Positions 43,891 through 54,900 of a DNA stretch of 64,000 nt are shown piece by piece. A program made the position numbers and the translations under genes. Under the pieces are notes generated by a model that was given only the letters and a program-made list of their open reading frames with translations, did no database searches and was not told the DNA's origin. How positions within the stretch are numbered: the stretch's first letter is position 1; each line of letters opens with the position of its first letter. The stretch comes from CAYMAZ01 sp964388575 (lineage in GTDB: Bacteria; Bacteroidota; Bacteroidia; Bacteroidales; DTU049): NCBI GenBank assembly GCA_964388575.1, contig CAYMAZ010000014.1, forward strand, positions 1 to 64,000, given 5' to 3'.

Positions 43891-44814
43891 ATGGCAAGCT
43901 TTAAAAGTAAAATGGTTAATTTCTTTATTCGAAATCAACATCTCTTTATGGGAAAGTTGAAAAAGGAAACATTCGACATGAACACATCAATTGAAGCATT
44001 CAGAGAGCGTTGTGAAAAAGGAGCAGCAAAATATGGCAAAATTCCTGAAAGTGTTCAAATAAAGCAGCAGATCATTGAGGATATTCCGGCTGAGTGGCTG
44101 ATTCCAGCTGGAGCTGACAGTAAAAAACTGATCATGTATGTTCACGGTGGAGGATATGTTTCAGGATCATGCAATGATCACAGAGGATTTGTTTCAAAGT
44201 TTGCTGAAAAAACTGGAATTTCAAACTTAGTATATGAATACCGGCTTGCTCCTGAGCACCCTTTTCCTGCAGCAGTGGATGATTCTGTCAAAGTGTATGA
44301 GTGGATTCTACAAAATGGGTTTATGCCGGAGGACATTGTTATTGCAGGAGAATCAGCAGGTGGGGGCCTTGCACTTGCATTACTTCTGGCACTGAAAGAA
44401 AAAAACATCGCATTCCCGGCTGCTGCAGTTGCCATTTCACCATGGACAGATTTAACATGTTCTGGTTCTTCATATCATACAAAAAACAATGTTTCACCGG
44501 CCCCTTTAAATTCATGGCTGGTTTTCAGCAGGCATTATACGGGAGATCATCCTGCAGATCATCCTCTTATTTCACCTTTATTCGGCGAACTTCAGGGGCT
44601 TCCTCCCATATTTATTAACTCCGGGGCAAATGACGAATTGTATGATGATGGTGAACAATTCTATCTCAAAGCCAAAGCATCGGGAGTTGACATCACATTC
44701 AGAAAGGGAGAAGGCATGATACATTGCTACCCATTGCTTGCACCAATGTTTCGGGAAGCTACAAATGCAATGAATGAAATTGTTGCATTCATAACAAAAA
44801 AATTATATCCATAG
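43891..44814 (+). CDS. Alpha/beta hydrolase (hormone-sensitive-lipase-like esterase)
   Basis: A 307-residue hydrolase acting on carboxyl esters. The oxyanion-hole motif HGGG is at residues 85-88 (MYVHGGGYVSGS). The nucleophile Ser155 is in AGESAGGGLALAL. The likely acid is the Asp in SGANDELYDDGEQF, and the base the His in GMIHCYPLL. The YEYRLAPEHPFPAAVDD segment is diagnostic of the HSL family. No signal peptide is seen, so it is likely cytoplasmic. It is convergent with an AbgT transporter gene, 36 bases between stops. Substrate unknown. Confidence 0.92.
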   Translation: MASFKSKMVNFFIRNQHLFMGKLKKETFDMNTSIEAFRERCEKGAAKYGKIPESVQIKQQIIEDIPAEWLIPAGADSKKLIMYVHGGGYVSGSCNDHRGFVSKFAEKTGISNLVYEYRLAPEHPFPAAVDDSVKVYEWILQNGFMPEDIVIAGESAGGGLALALLLALKEKNIAFPAAAVAISPWTDLTCSGSSYHTKNNVSPAPLNSWLVFSRHYTGDHPADHPLISPLFGELQGLPPIFINSGANDELYDDGEQFYLKAKASGVDITFRKGEGMIHCYPLLAPMFREATNAMNEIVAFITKKLYP

Positions 44815-44850
44815 ACTTAGGTGTTTTCCTTTCTTCCTTAATTTAATGGA

Positions 44851-46377
44851 TTATACTCCATAATACAAGCCTGAGTCAGGACCCAACGGTAGGCCCAGCA
44901 ACACCCATCCGATGAGGAGAATTGACCAGAAAACAAAAAACGTCAGAGAATACGGCAGCATCGTAGAAATCAGTGTTCCAATACCTGCTTTTTTATCATA
45001 CTTTTCATAATAAACAATAATAAGTGCAAAGAAACTCATCATTGGTGAAATTACATTTGTGACACTGTCACCTATACGAAAAACTGTCTGGGAGAGTTCC
45101 GGAGAATAACCGAGCAACATAAACATTGGGATAAAGACAGGGCCGAGTATTGCCCATTTGGCTGAGGCACTGCCCATAAACAAGTTGATGAATCCGGAAA
45201 GAATTATAAACATAATCAGAAGTGGGATGAGTCCAATGTGCATGTTCTGCAACGTTGCAGCACCTTCAATGGCGATGATCAGACCAAGATTGCTCCACTT
45301 GAACCAGGCCACAAACTGTGCTGCAAAAAACACAAGGACAAGGAATGCTACCAGTGTTTTGAAACTGTCAACCATTCCCTTTACGACATCAGAATCATTG
45401 TTATATTTTTTTGTGATGGCTCCATAAACAATACCCATTGTTGCCGTAAGAAAAAACAATACTGCGATAAACCCTTTCAATAAGGGAGTGTGAAGTATTG
45501 TGTTGTCACTTCCTCTAAAAAAACCATGGTTTGGAATTAAGCCAATCAGAAAAATTGCAACCCAGGCAAAAAACACAATAATTGACCAAATGACTCCCTT
45601 CTTCTCTTCTTTTGTGAGTCTGTTGATCGATTCTGGTTGCACATCACCTGTATACGATCCTAGCCTTGGCTCAATAAAACGATGTGTGACCCAAGTTCCA
45701 GCAAAAGAAATAATAATTGTTGAAACAGCCATAAAATAATAGTTCGCGGTTGGTAACACATAATACTCCGGATCAAGAATTTGGGCTGCTTCAGTTGAAA
45801 GACCTGCCAGCAACGGGTCAATTGTTCCGATGAACAGATTTGCACTGAATCCCCCGCTGACACCTGCAAAGGCAGCAGACATTCCTACTATCGGGTGTCG
45901 ACCAACTGAATGAAATATGATTCCAGCCATGGGAATAATCAATACATATCCCAGATCAGAAGCCATATTTGAAAGAATACCGGCAAGCACAAGAATAAAA
46001 GTCAGCATTGAAGAAGGAGCTTTGAGTACAAGCAATCTGATAACAGCGCTGATTAATCCGCTGCTTTCGGCAATACCTATGCCAAGTAATGCAACCATTA
46101 CGATTCCCAGTGGCGCAAACCCTGTATAGTTATCTACCATTTGCAATATGATTTTGTGAATCCCTTCTTTTGACAACAAATTCAGAGTATGTATTGTCTC
46201 GCCAGTTGCAGGATGAACAGCAGACCAGTCAAAAACAGATCCCAGCCATGAAAATAACAAAACAAGTAGGGCCAGAATTCCGAACAAACTGGCAGGATGC
46301 GGCAAAGCATTGCCTCCTTTTTCAACAAAGTTTAAAAACCTTTCTCCTGGTTTTCTTTTCTGTTTAACTTTGGTCAT
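44851..46377 (-). CDS. AbgT family transporter
   Basis: A 508-residue inner-membrane protein with about 10-12 hydrophobic helices. It belongs to the AbgT family, whose members import p-aminobenzoyl-glutamate or export sulfonamides. Family-like segments: RFLNFVEKGGNALPHPASLF at the N-terminus, GIGIAESSGLISAVIRLLV, GVSGGFSANLFIGTIDPLLAG and FMGSASAKWAILGPVFIPM. I chose ATG 46377 over the upstream TTG at 46407, since a -7 box (TATTTTTG on the minus strand, 46405-46412) overlaps the TTG. Whether it takes up dipeptide-like folate breakdown products or acts in export cannot be decided. Confidence 0.9.
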   Translation of the reverse strand: MTKVKQKRKPGERFLNFVEKGGNALPHPASLFGILALLVLLFSWLGSVFDWSAVHPATGETIHTLNLLSKEGIHKIILQMVDNYTGFAPLGIVMVALLGIGIAESSGLISAVIRLLVLKAPSSMLTFILVLAGILSNMASDLGYVLIIPMAGIIFHSVGRHPIVGMSAAFAGVSGGFSANLFIGTIDPLLAGLSTEAAQILDPEYYVLPTANYYFMAVSTIIISFAGTWVTHRFIEPRLGSYTGDVQPESINRLTKEEKKGVIWSIIVFFAWVAIFLIGLIPNHGFFRGSDNTILHTPLLKGFIAVLFFLTATMGIVYGAITKKYNNDSDVVKGMVDSFKTLVAFLVLVFFAAQFVAWFKWSNLGLIIAIEGAATLQNMHIGLIPLLIMFIILSGFINLFMGSASAKWAILGPVFIPMFMLLGYSPELSQTVFRIGDSVTNVISPMMSFFALIIVYYEKYDKKAGIGTLISTMLPYSLTFFVFWSILLIGWVLLGLPLGPDSGLYYGV

Positions 46378-46404
46378 AAGTGTATATCGCTTTTTGAAAG
46401 ATGA

Positions 46405-46495
46405 CAAAAATACTGAATTTCAAAAATAGATAGCATTCAATTAACACAAATTCAAGAAAAAAATTTGGTGTTTATCTTTTATTTCCATATCTTTG
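46405..46495. promoter_or_regulatory. Divergent -7 boxes between abgT-like gene and hypothetical gene
   Basis: Minus-strand TATTTTTG (46405-46412) serves the transporter. Plus-strand TATCTTTG (46488-46495) serves the hypothetical gene to the right. Confidence 0.5.
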
Positions 46496-46540
46496 AAAAT
46501 GAAACATCATGCTTCTCAGAAAAGTAAAAAACATTATCCA

Positions 46541-47239
46541 ATGGAAAATATCAATGAATATTATGGATGCATCACAAAGGTTGAAGACCTGTGGTGTATT
46601 GAAGAATTTGGAATTCATAACAAATGTGTTATGGAATCACTGCACATCTTTCCCGGATACTATGATCGATTTACCAAACACATTACGCCCAGGTACATAT
46701 ATATCATGAGTAACCGGAAATATTCACTTGAAGATTTCACCAGAATGACAAATCTTGTAAAACAGGATTACAAAAAACCATTTGACGCGGCATATTGTGA
46801 AATTTCCTTTGGTGAAAAAGAATGTGGAGGAGTCCGAATTGCAGGTATTGATGATTACAATGAAATTTTAAACCTACAAACTGCATACTATCATCACGGA
46901 CTTGATTTAAAAAAGAAACAGAAAAAAAATGAAGGTTTAAAAGCCATCATAAAAATCAGGAAGTTTTTTAAGCTCCTTTTAATAAATGAAACTATTTTTC
47001 TTGACAATCATTTCCGGAATATCGGATATTTTAAAGTAGCCCGTGATATCCCCTGGGAAGAGTTTGAAAAGATCATTCCGGTTGTCAGAAGCAATTGGCC
47101 CGGGAATTCATTTGATGCTGCCAAAAGTATTATTTATCAGAATTCAGAAATTACAGATCTGATCAGAATATATTCTCATGATCTAACAGCAGAATTTCTC
47201 ATGAAGCTCAGAGAAATTTATCTAAGATATACTGAATGA
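46541..47239 (+). CDS. Hypothetical cytoplasmic protein
   Basis: A 232-residue protein I do not recognise. It has no signal peptide or membrane helix and is rich in Tyr, Ile and charged residues (MENINEYYGCITKVED at the start, KKKQKKNEG in the middle, LREIYLRYTE at the end). The start at ATG 46541 is chosen because the -7 box at 46488-46495 would place the transcript start after the earlier TTG (46493) and near ATG 46499. A start at 46499 is possible and would add 14 basic residues. It stands alone between the AbgT gene and mutS2. Confidence 0.7.
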   Translation: MENINEYYGCITKVEDLWCIEEFGIHNKCVMESLHIFPGYYDRFTKHITPRYIYIMSNRKYSLEDFTRMTNLVKQDYKKPFDAAYCEISFGEKECGGVRIAGIDDYNEILNLQTAYYHHGLDLKKKQKKNEGLKAIIKIRKFFKLLLINETIFLDNHFRNIGYFKVARDIPWEEFEKIIPVVRSNWPGNSFDAAKSIIYQNSEITDLIRIYSHDLTAEFLMKLREIYLRYTE

Positions 47240-47372
47240 GCTGTAATGTTCTGTCTCTTATCATAAATAAGCGGAAGCACACTTGAGTTGTGCAAAGCCG
47301 CATTTCTTCAAAAAACGAACTGACATCCTGAAAGCTGTTTTTGGTGGTAATCTAAAATTTAAATTTTTCCGT

Positions 47373-47380
47373 TAATTTTG
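47373..47380 (+). promoter_or_regulatory. -7 promoter box for mutS2
   Basis: TAATTTTG, perfect match, 17 bases before ATG 47397. Confidence 0.5.
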
Positions 47381-47396
47381 TCACTCTATATTTCAT

Positions 47397-49838
47397 ATGA
47401 AATCCAAAGGATTATTTCTGTACCCAACAAATTTTGATGAGATTACTGATCTTCGAAGTGTTTGTGAGATGATTGCAGTTCACTGTGCTTCGGAACCGGC
47501 AAAATCTATGGCAACTCATCCTCAGTTTCTTACTTCAGCAGAACAGATTAACAAAGCACATCAGCCTGTTAAAGAAGCGATGATCTTAATTGAATCAGGA
47601 ATCTCACTTCCTGTTCTGGAGTTTTACGACAACCGGGATATTGTTATTCATCTTCGGACACAGGGATGGGTGATTGATGTTGAACAACTCCAGACTCTTA
47701 AAATTTTATTTCAGTGTTATCAGTCACTTCATGAATTTCTTTCCAGCCATCAGGCAGCAATTGCACTTGCCGAAAAGGCTGAATCTGTGGTGTTTCATAA
47801 ACATCTTTTACAATTAACAGAAAAAATCCTGGATACTGACGGCACCATCAGAGACGATGCTTCTGAAGAACTTGTCAGGTTAAAAAAGGAACATCTCAAA
47901 TATTCAAAAGATATTGAAAAACGTTTGCTCTCCATTTTTAAAGAGATGAAAAATTCGGGGATAACTGGTGAAGACTCAAATCTAACTATCCGAAACGGGA
48001 GAAGTGTTATTCCGGTTCCTGCAAATTATAAATACAGGGTCAAAGGCATTATCCACGATGAATCTGCCACTGGTCAAACAGCATATATCGAGCCGCTTGA
48101 AATCGTTGAAATGGGAAACAAACTTCGCGAAATTCAGGCTGCAAGACAAAGGGAAATACAAAGGATTTTATCTGAAATATCAGCAGAACTTCATGTTTAT
48201 GTTGATGATATTTTACAATATTATGATGTTCTGGCATTTTCGGACTTTTGTTTTGCAAAGGCACGATTTGCAATGAAGTTTCATGCTGTGATTCCGGAAG
48301 TTAGCAACAGTCCGCTGATTGAATGGAAGCTGGCTAGAAATATTGTTTTGCAACATCACCTTGAGTCAAGGGGGACCAAAATCATTCCTCTGAGTATTTC
48401 CCTTGGCGATGAGAACAGGCTGCTTGTTCTGTCCGGGGCCAATGCAGGAGGAAAATCTGTTGTCATCAAAACTGTTGCACTTCTGCAGTCTATGATACAA
48501 TGCGGCTTCCCTGTGCCATTTGAAGAACATTCAAAAGCTGGTGTGTTTTCATCCATATTATTGGATATTGGTGACGGACAATCCATTGAATCAAGCTTAA
48601 GTACCTATTCGTCACATCTTGAAACAATGAAGATATTTATTTCAAAATCCAACTCCAAAACATTATATCTGATTGATGAGATTGGCACCGGGACAGATCC
48701 CATTTTAGGCGGATCGCTTGCACAGGCAATACTGCTTTATCTTCACAGCAGTAATGCAACCGGTATTGTCACAACACATCTGGACATTCTGAAAAAAATG
48801 GCTGATGAAACACCGGGGGCAGGAAATGCAGCCATGGCATTTGACAAAGAAAAACTTGAACCCTCATACATTTTCAGCGCAGGTATTCCGGGTCATTCTT
48901 TTACATTTGAGATTGCAGCAAGGACTGGTATCCCACAAAAAATTATCGAAGATGCCAAAACATTTGCCGGAACTGATCGTATTACTTTTGAACAGAAAAT
49001 TTCAGATGTAGAAAAGCAATCAGCCAACCTTTCAGAAAGTCTTAAAAAGCAGAAAATGGCGGAAACGTTCCTTGATGAATTAATTGATAAATATACCAGT
49101 CTGATACAACAAATTGAAAGAAAACAGTCAGAAATCATTGAAAAAACAAAACAGGAAGCTCTTGAGATTTTTGAAAAAACGAATAAGACAATTGAAAATA
49201 CAATCAGAAAAATCAGGGAATCGTCTGCCGACAAAGAAATCACAAAGCAAAGTAGAGAGGAAGTTAAGCAGGCTGAACAAATGGTCAGGGATTTCAATCC
49301 ATCACAAAGAATTCCTGATCGACTTAAGAAAAAGATCCCTCCCGAAAAACCGGAACTTGAAACTCCAATAAAGAACACAGAGCTTTTTGTAGGAATGAAA
49401 ATCAGGCATAAAACAAACGGCATGGAAGGTACAATTGTTGAATATTTGAATAACGATAGAATTAAAGTAGCCTTTAATTCTATTGCCATTACCCTGTCAG
49501 GGGACATGATTACTCCTCTGACTGAACAAAAAAAGCAAAACCAGAAGCAGCACATCAAATTAAAAGAAAGTTTACATCAGAAAACTGAACTTTTTTCAAG
49601 ACAACTGGACCTGAGAGGATTTAAGGCTGAAGATGTGTTGTCTGTTCTTGAAAAGCACATTGATGACGCACTACTTATCGGAATTTATCAATTTTCCGTT
49701 ATACATGGCAAAGGATACGGGGTTTTAAGAAATGTTGTCAGGCAGTTACTTGCAAAACACCCAAATGTTGATGGTTTTGAAAGCGAACACATTGAACATG
49801 GCGGAGATGGCATCACCGTTGTCAGATTAAAAAAATAG
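47397..49838 (+). CDS. MutS2 family DNA-binding ATPase/endonuclease
   Basis: An 813-residue protein of the MutS2 family, which limits recombination or rescues collided ribosomes, depending on species. It lacks the MutS mismatch-recognition domain. The clamp/core region is followed by the ATPase: Walker A GANAGGKS at 347-354, signature SIESSLSTYSSHLETM, Walker B LIDEIGTGTDP, and TTHLDILK. A long coiled coil (about 530-620) leads to a KOW-like segment (GMKIRHKTNGMEGTIVEY). The C-terminal Smr nuclease domain carries LDLRG and HGKGYGVLR. Both Smr motifs are intact. Length fits the family (about 780-830). Confidence 0.95.
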   Translation: MKSKGLFLYPTNFDEITDLRSVCEMIAVHCASEPAKSMATHPQFLTSAEQINKAHQPVKEAMILIESGISLPVLEFYDNRDIVIHLRTQGWVIDVEQLQTLKILFQCYQSLHEFLSSHQAAIALAEKAESVVFHKHLLQLTEKILDTDGTIRDDASEELVRLKKEHLKYSKDIEKRLLSIFKEMKNSGITGEDSNLTIRNGRSVIPVPANYKYRVKGIIHDESATGQTAYIEPLEIVEMGNKLREIQAARQREIQRILSEISAELHVYVDDILQYYDVLAFSDFCFAKARFAMKFHAVIPEVSNSPLIEWKLARNIVLQHHLESRGTKIIPLSISLGDENRLLVLSGANAGGKSVVIKTVALLQSMIQCGFPVPFEEHSKAGVFSSILLDIGDGQSIESSLSTYSSHLETMKIFISKSNSKTLYLIDEIGTGTDPILGGSLAQAILLYLHSSNATGIVTTHLDILKKMADETPGAGNAAMAFDKEKLEPSYIFSAGIPGHSFTFEIAARTGIPQKIIEDAKTFAGTDRITFEQKISDVEKQSANLSESLKKQKMAETFLDELIDKYTSLIQQIERKQSEIIEKTKQEALEIFEKTNKTIENTIRKIRESSADKEITKQSREEVKQAEQMVRDFNPSQRIPDRLKKKIPPEKPELETPIKNTELFVGMKIRHKTNGMEGTIVEYLNNDRIKVAFNSIAITLSGDMITPLTEQKKQNQKQHIKLKESLHQKTELFSRQLDLRGFKAEDVLSVLEKHIDDALLIGIYQFSVIHGKGYGVLRNVVRQLLAKHPNVDGFESEHIEHGGDGITVVRLKK

Positions 49839-49987
49839 AGATCAATTTTTCTGTTTTCATCTTTTTTTTTCAATTGTAAATTGACATCTTTATTACTTTT
49901 GTATCATTTAATATGTTTTATTTTCATAATTTAGAATTTTTAACATATTACATCTATTATTCCATTAAACTTTTCGAATTATATAAT

Positions 49988-49995
49988 TAAATTTG
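49988..49995 (+). promoter_or_regulatory. -7 promoter box for the first DUF-type lipoprotein
   Basis: TAAATTTG, matching TAnnTTTG, 37 bases before ATG 50033 and after a very AT-rich 150-base gap. Confidence 0.45.
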
Positions 49996-50032
49996 TCTAT
50001 TCATTATTGAATCTTCACCAAAATCAAAAGTC

Positions 50033-50608
50033 ATGAAAAACATTAAGAATCTTTTAACGATCATGCTCATTTCCCTTTTAGCACTGACTTCGTTCAATTC
50101 ATGCACAAAAAAAGGAGAGGATGATCCGGGATTAAGTTTAAAATCCAGGAAAGCCCGTTTGGCAGGTGTGTGGGCCCTTGAATCAGGAACTGAAACAATT
50201 ATAGTAAACGGGGACACTGTCACTGCTGTTTTCAGCGGGAACACTATCACTCTTACAGATGGAGGTCAGACAATTACTGCTTCGTATTCTGATAAATCTG
50301 AATTTACGAAAGATCATATTTTCACAAGAACTGTAATTGTGGATGGAAATGCAGTAATCAACGAGGGATATTGGGCATTTATGGATGGCTATGACGAATT
50401 GAAAGACAAGGAGTGTGTTGTTCTGAGAATAATGAAAACAACTGATTTACAGGGGGTTGTAACATATTCAGGAGATGAGATGCCATCTGAAATTTTAAGG
50501 TTCAGAAAACTCAGCAGCAAGGAGGCCATTGTTGATTCTGAAGGCACTGTTGCCGGAGTTGGTACCATTTACACCACAACTTCAACCAAAACCTATTCAA
50601 AAAAATAA
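50033..50608 (+). CDS. Lipocalin-like lipoprotein, paralogue of 57841-58299
   Basis: A 191-residue exported protein with a lipoprotein signal (LLALTSFNSC, Cys at about 24). The start of the mature protein (DDPGLSLKSRKARLAGVWAL) matches that of the protein at 57841 (EEGPDFSLRTKKARITGIWKI). After this, alternating polar and hydrophobic stretches (TVTAVFSGNTITLTDGG, FTRTVIVDGNAVINEGYW) fit a lipocalin-like beta-barrel. An ExxDxxSLxxKKARLxGxW start is frequent in Bacteroidota lipoproteins of unknown function. Confidence 0.8.
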   Translation: MKNIKNLLTIMLISLLALTSFNSCTKKGEDDPGLSLKSRKARLAGVWALESGTETIIVNGDTVTAVFSGNTITLTDGGQTITASYSDKSEFTKDHIFTRTVIVDGNAVINEGYWAFMDGYDELKDKECVVLRIMKTTDLQGVVTYSGDEMPSEILRFRKLSSKEAIVDSEGTVAGVGTIYTTTSTKTYSKK

Positions 50609-50669
50609 GGAAAATAAGCCTCTAATGAAGGTTTATTAATTGCTCCTTATTCGGTGTATGCTTTTCATT

Positions 50670-50677
50670 TACTTTTG
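50670..50677 (+). promoter_or_regulatory. -7 promoter box for the ArsB/NhaD-type transporter
   Basis: TACTTTTG, matching TAnnTTTG, 16 bases before ATG 50693. It rules out the longer frame beginning at 50654. Confidence 0.5.
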
Positions 50678-50692
50678 CAAAAAAAACGACAA

Positions 50693-51949
50693 ATGACAGG
50701 CATACAAATCACTGCATTGATCATTTTTGTCATCACTTATCTGGGCATAATTTTCACACGTTTGCCCAAAATCAACATTGACAGACCTTCAGCAGCCTTT
50801 TTCGGAGCTGTTAGCATGATTCTGTTTGGGATTGTTTCCTTCGATGATGCAATTCGGTCTATTGATTTCAACACTCTGGCGCTTCTTCTGGGAATGATGA
50901 TCATAATAGCCACCATTCAGGCTGATGGTTTTTTTGCATGGCTGACAAATAAAACCATACGCATTGCCTCAAATCCGGGAGGACTTCTTACAGCCCTTGT
51001 TTTTATTACCGGAGTGGGTAGTGCATTTCTTGTAAACGATGCCGTCGTTCTCATCGTAACACCGATAACAATCAGTATCTGTTTAAAATATAATTTGAAC
51101 CCTGTTCCCTATCTAATTTCAGTAATTCTCGCTTCCAACACAGGAAGTGTGATGACAATGACAGGAAATCCGCAAAATATGCTGATCGGCATTAATTCAG
51201 GAATGAGTTACGGGAAATTTTTTCTCCATTTGCTCCCTGTTTCTATGATTTCGATGATTGTTGTCATTTTCATCATAAGGATATTGTATTCTGCTGATTT
51301 TACAAATCGCAAGGAACTTGAAATTTCAGCACAACACAATGAGCAATACAATCTAAAATCTATGCGAATCTCAGTTCCGGTTTTTATAAGTGTTTTGTGT
51401 TTGTTTTTCCTAAGTAGTTTTTTGCAGATTTCAATTCCTATGATTGCCCTTCTTGGGGCATCTGTAATATTACTACTGGGCAACATCAAGCCATCAACCA
51501 TCATCCGTAAAGTTAACTGGGTGTTGTTGCTGTTTTTTGCATCCTTATTTATCGTTGTTCATGCTGTAGAAACATCGGGTTTATTTGAATCTCTGAAAAC
51601 CATCGACATCTCAATCATCAGTTGGAAAAGTAACACTCTGATCCATCTGATCAGTCTTGGAGTTTCACAGATCATCAGTAATGTCCCCTATGTCATTGTC
51701 ATGCTTCCGGTTTTCAAACCTGCAGACAGTGATACGCTATGGCTCATTCTTGCATCTTCTTCGACCATTGCCGGAAATGCAACAATCGTCGGAGCAATTG
51801 CAAATTTAATTGTAATAGAAACTGCGGCGGGAATGAATGTAAGAATCACTTTCAGACAGTTTTTAAGTGCAGGCGTTATTTCAACTTTGCTGTGCCTGGT
51901 TCTTTCTGTTGTCATTATTCAACTCCAGGTAATCATTGGATGGCTATAA
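50693..51949 (+). CDS. ArsB/NhaD (SLC13-type) ion transporter
   Basis: A 418-residue inner-membrane protein with about 11 hydrophobic helices. It belongs to the ion-transporter superfamily holding ArsB, NhaD and SLC13 carriers. The diagnostic features are two re-entrant-loop motifs: FLVNDAVVLIVTPI then ASNTGSVMTMTGNPQNMLIG in the first half, and SQIISNVPYVIVMLP then SSSTIAGNATIVGAIAN in the second. Asn-Asp and Asn-Pro pairs in the loops bind the substrate in this fold. Whether it carries arsenite, Na+/H+, or a dicarboxylate is unclear. Its last six bases overlap the stop region of the opposing histidine kinase gene. Confidence 0.85.
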   Translation: MTGIQITALIIFVITYLGIIFTRLPKINIDRPSAAFFGAVSMILFGIVSFDDAIRSIDFNTLALLLGMMIIIATIQADGFFAWLTNKTIRIASNPGGLLTALVFITGVGSAFLVNDAVVLIVTPITISICLKYNLNPVPYLISVILASNTGSVMTMTGNPQNMLIGINSGMSYGKFFLHLLPVSMISMIVVIFIIRILYSADFTNRKELEISAQHNEQYNLKSMRISVPVFISVLCLFFLSSFLQISIPMIALLGASVILLLGNIKPSTIIRKVNWVLLLFFASLFIVVHAVETSGLFESLKTIDISIISWKSNTLIHLISLGVSQIISNVPYVIVMLPVFKPADSDTLWLILASSSTIAGNATIVGAIANLIVIETAAGMNVRITFRQFLSAGVISTLLCLVLSVVIIQLQVIIGWL

Positions 51950-54900
51950 GCCTGAAGATTCATTTGATTCCTTATATTCCGGCAAACAGACATAAAAAAC
52001 ACTGCCTTTGCTCATCTCCGATCTAAATGATATTGTTCCTCCAAGATTGTCAGTGATTTGCTTGGTAATTGCAAGCCCAAGACCTGTTCCTCCGGACTTG
52101 GAAGTAAAATTGGGTGAAAAGATTTTACTTCTGATTTCATCAGAAATGCCACTCCCGTGATCTTTCACGGAAATCATAATTTTTCCGGCATGGCGTTCAA
52201 TTTGAACTTCTATTTCCCCTGCTTCTCTTGGAGCATAGGCCTGAACAGCATTTTTCAACAGATTGTTCATAATCTGTATGAGTTGTGTTTCATCTGCAAG
52301 GATGATAAAAGTCTGGCTATCATCATAATTCAGATTCACCTGAATGAAGTCAGACTGATACAGGTGAGTGACATCCCGAATTACGGTGATCACATTAACA
52401 GGATAAAGCTTTGACTCCTGAAGTCTCGCGAAATTTGCAAATTCAGAAGCGATTTGAGAAAGTGCATCAATTTGTTCAATCAATGTTTGTGAAGTTCGCT
52501 TCATCCGCTCATCATAGTCCGGAGCTTTGTCATTCCATGCACGCTGAAGGTTCTGAAGACTCAGCTTCATGGGTGTGAGTGGATTTTTTATTTCGTGTGC
52601 TATCTGCTTTGCCATTTCCCGCCAGGCTGATTCACGTTCACTTTTCATCAGTAATCGAGTGCTATCTGCCAGTTCATCAACCATTCTGTTATATTCTCCT
52701 ATCAGAATTCCAATATCGTCCTGTTTGTTCCATTGCACTTTTTCATTAGGCTGACCGGGCTTGAGTGTCCTGAGTTTTTCGCCGATAATTCTTAGAGGAA
52801 GCGTAATATAATTTGCGATAACCAAAGCAATAATGATTGCAAGAGCAATTAACACAACATAAAAGTTCATGAACGTAATGAGAAAAGAGGATATTTCCTT
52901 TTTCAACTCATTTTCACGTGCAAAATAAGGTAGATTCAGATATGCAATGACTTCGTTCTTGTAATTTTTAAATGGAAGATATGAAGATGTATAGTTAAGA
53001 TAACCGATGGCTTCGTGTTGCAACAAGTAAGGGGTGTTTACATCTTTGAGTTTCTGCAATGCCTGGGGATTCATGAATGTTGACGTTAATCCCTGTAAAT
53101 AAACCTGGGGTCTGGAAGTTGCAATAAGCTGCCCTTTTGAAGAAAAAAGATTAATATCCGTAAAGAATACATTTGAAAACTTTGTCATCAGGTCAGATAA
53201 ATACTCACTATCCTCAGTGCCCAGATCTTCGTAATTCCTCAACTTGTGTTCCAGTTCTATTAGCAGTGAAAAGGATTTTTCTCTTATGATTTCACGATTT
53301 TTGCTATTGTGGTATCTTATGAAAAAATTGACAGTTATAATACCTGCGACGATAAAACTAAGGATAACCAGAAAAATGCTTGCTGTTTGCAACCGGGTTT
53401 TAAATGCGAACATGGATAGAAGGGGCTGTCTGATTGCCAATGCAAGAACAAAAAAGAATGCAAAATGAGATACAGCCAGAATAATCAGAAGATATGAAAA
53501 CGTGGCTGCTTTTTCAAATGGTTTCTTTTCTGGAAGACTGACTAAAATGGTTGAAGAGTTATTCACAGGATAAATCAAATGAATATATCCGTCTTTTGAG
53601 ATAAATGCTGGTTCTTCAGTTTTAAATGCAACATCAAGCATAAGTGGATAATAGTAGTCACCATACTGTGTGATAAGCTCATCGTTGTAATATTTAGCAT
53701 ATACATAATCAAAACGGCCTGCTTTTTTCAACACCTTCTCCTCAACCAGAAGCTCTGGATAACCGAGTCCTGCAATTTTGGGAATTGAAATCATTTCAAG
53801 AAACAACAATATCGTATCTGTCCTGTTGTCAGTTTCAAAAGCAAATTGGGACTCAAAAAGATAGCCTGGTCGGCCGGTTTCATCATCAATCAACCAATAA
53901 CCAGGAACCATGGTTGGCATTCCGTACTGCATTTTCATATCTTGAAAAAACGCACTGCAAAGAACCTCAACATTCGAAGTAACGATCAGCAAAACATCTC
54001 CGGGTTTGCATACGGTTGCCTGCAGATGATATTTGGAAAAGTAACCACTCAAGTAATTTCGCCTGATATATTCTTCTGAAAAATTCTGCGGATCTGTTGA
54101 AAGGGAAAGTTCTGAAATAAACACACTGTCATTTTGAATATTTGCAGCTATTTCTTCAAATAAAAACTCTCCAATTGGATCCTGTTCGCTTGACAGTTGA
54201 ATGGCATACAAATTTCTATAACTTTTTTCTTTTTCTGAATTTTTGCTGTTTATGACACATCCAAAACTCAGTGTAAACATAAATAAACATACTATTCCGA
54301 AAGCACCAGTGATTTTATAATAATTTGCCGATAGCATCACTGTCAGAACAACAAAAAGTAAATAGAATATGACGTGCAGCCATATACCTGGGAAAACCAA
54401 AATTAAAATCAGGCCAACTCCATTTGTGAGTAAAAAATACAAGATGATATCATTCCGGAATTTTAAATTCTTGCGTATAACCCTAAAAAAAATAAAAGAA
54501 ATATACACAAAAGAAAGTACCATGAGGATGATTACAATAAAACCCGATACATCAGTCATTTTTAATTTGAGAATATCATCAAAACTGAGCAAAAGTGTCG
54601 AGTTGATAATAAGGGTTTCCAGCAGAAACTTCAGAAGCAGAAAGAGAATCAGCAGGATTAGTGTCAGCGCAACTATGACTGAGAGCCTTTTGGGTGTATT
54701 TCGATAATATCTGACTGATTCTTTGTACCGAAACCATAGCAAAATACTATAAAAGAACAGAACATATATATGAATAATTAGATCACCCAAGGACGCAAAC
54801 CACTGATTCCATGCATAATACACCGGACTAAACAAAGGATCATTATACAAAAAAGCAGGATAACGAAAATAAACCTGAAGTGCTCTCAGAAAAACAGCAA

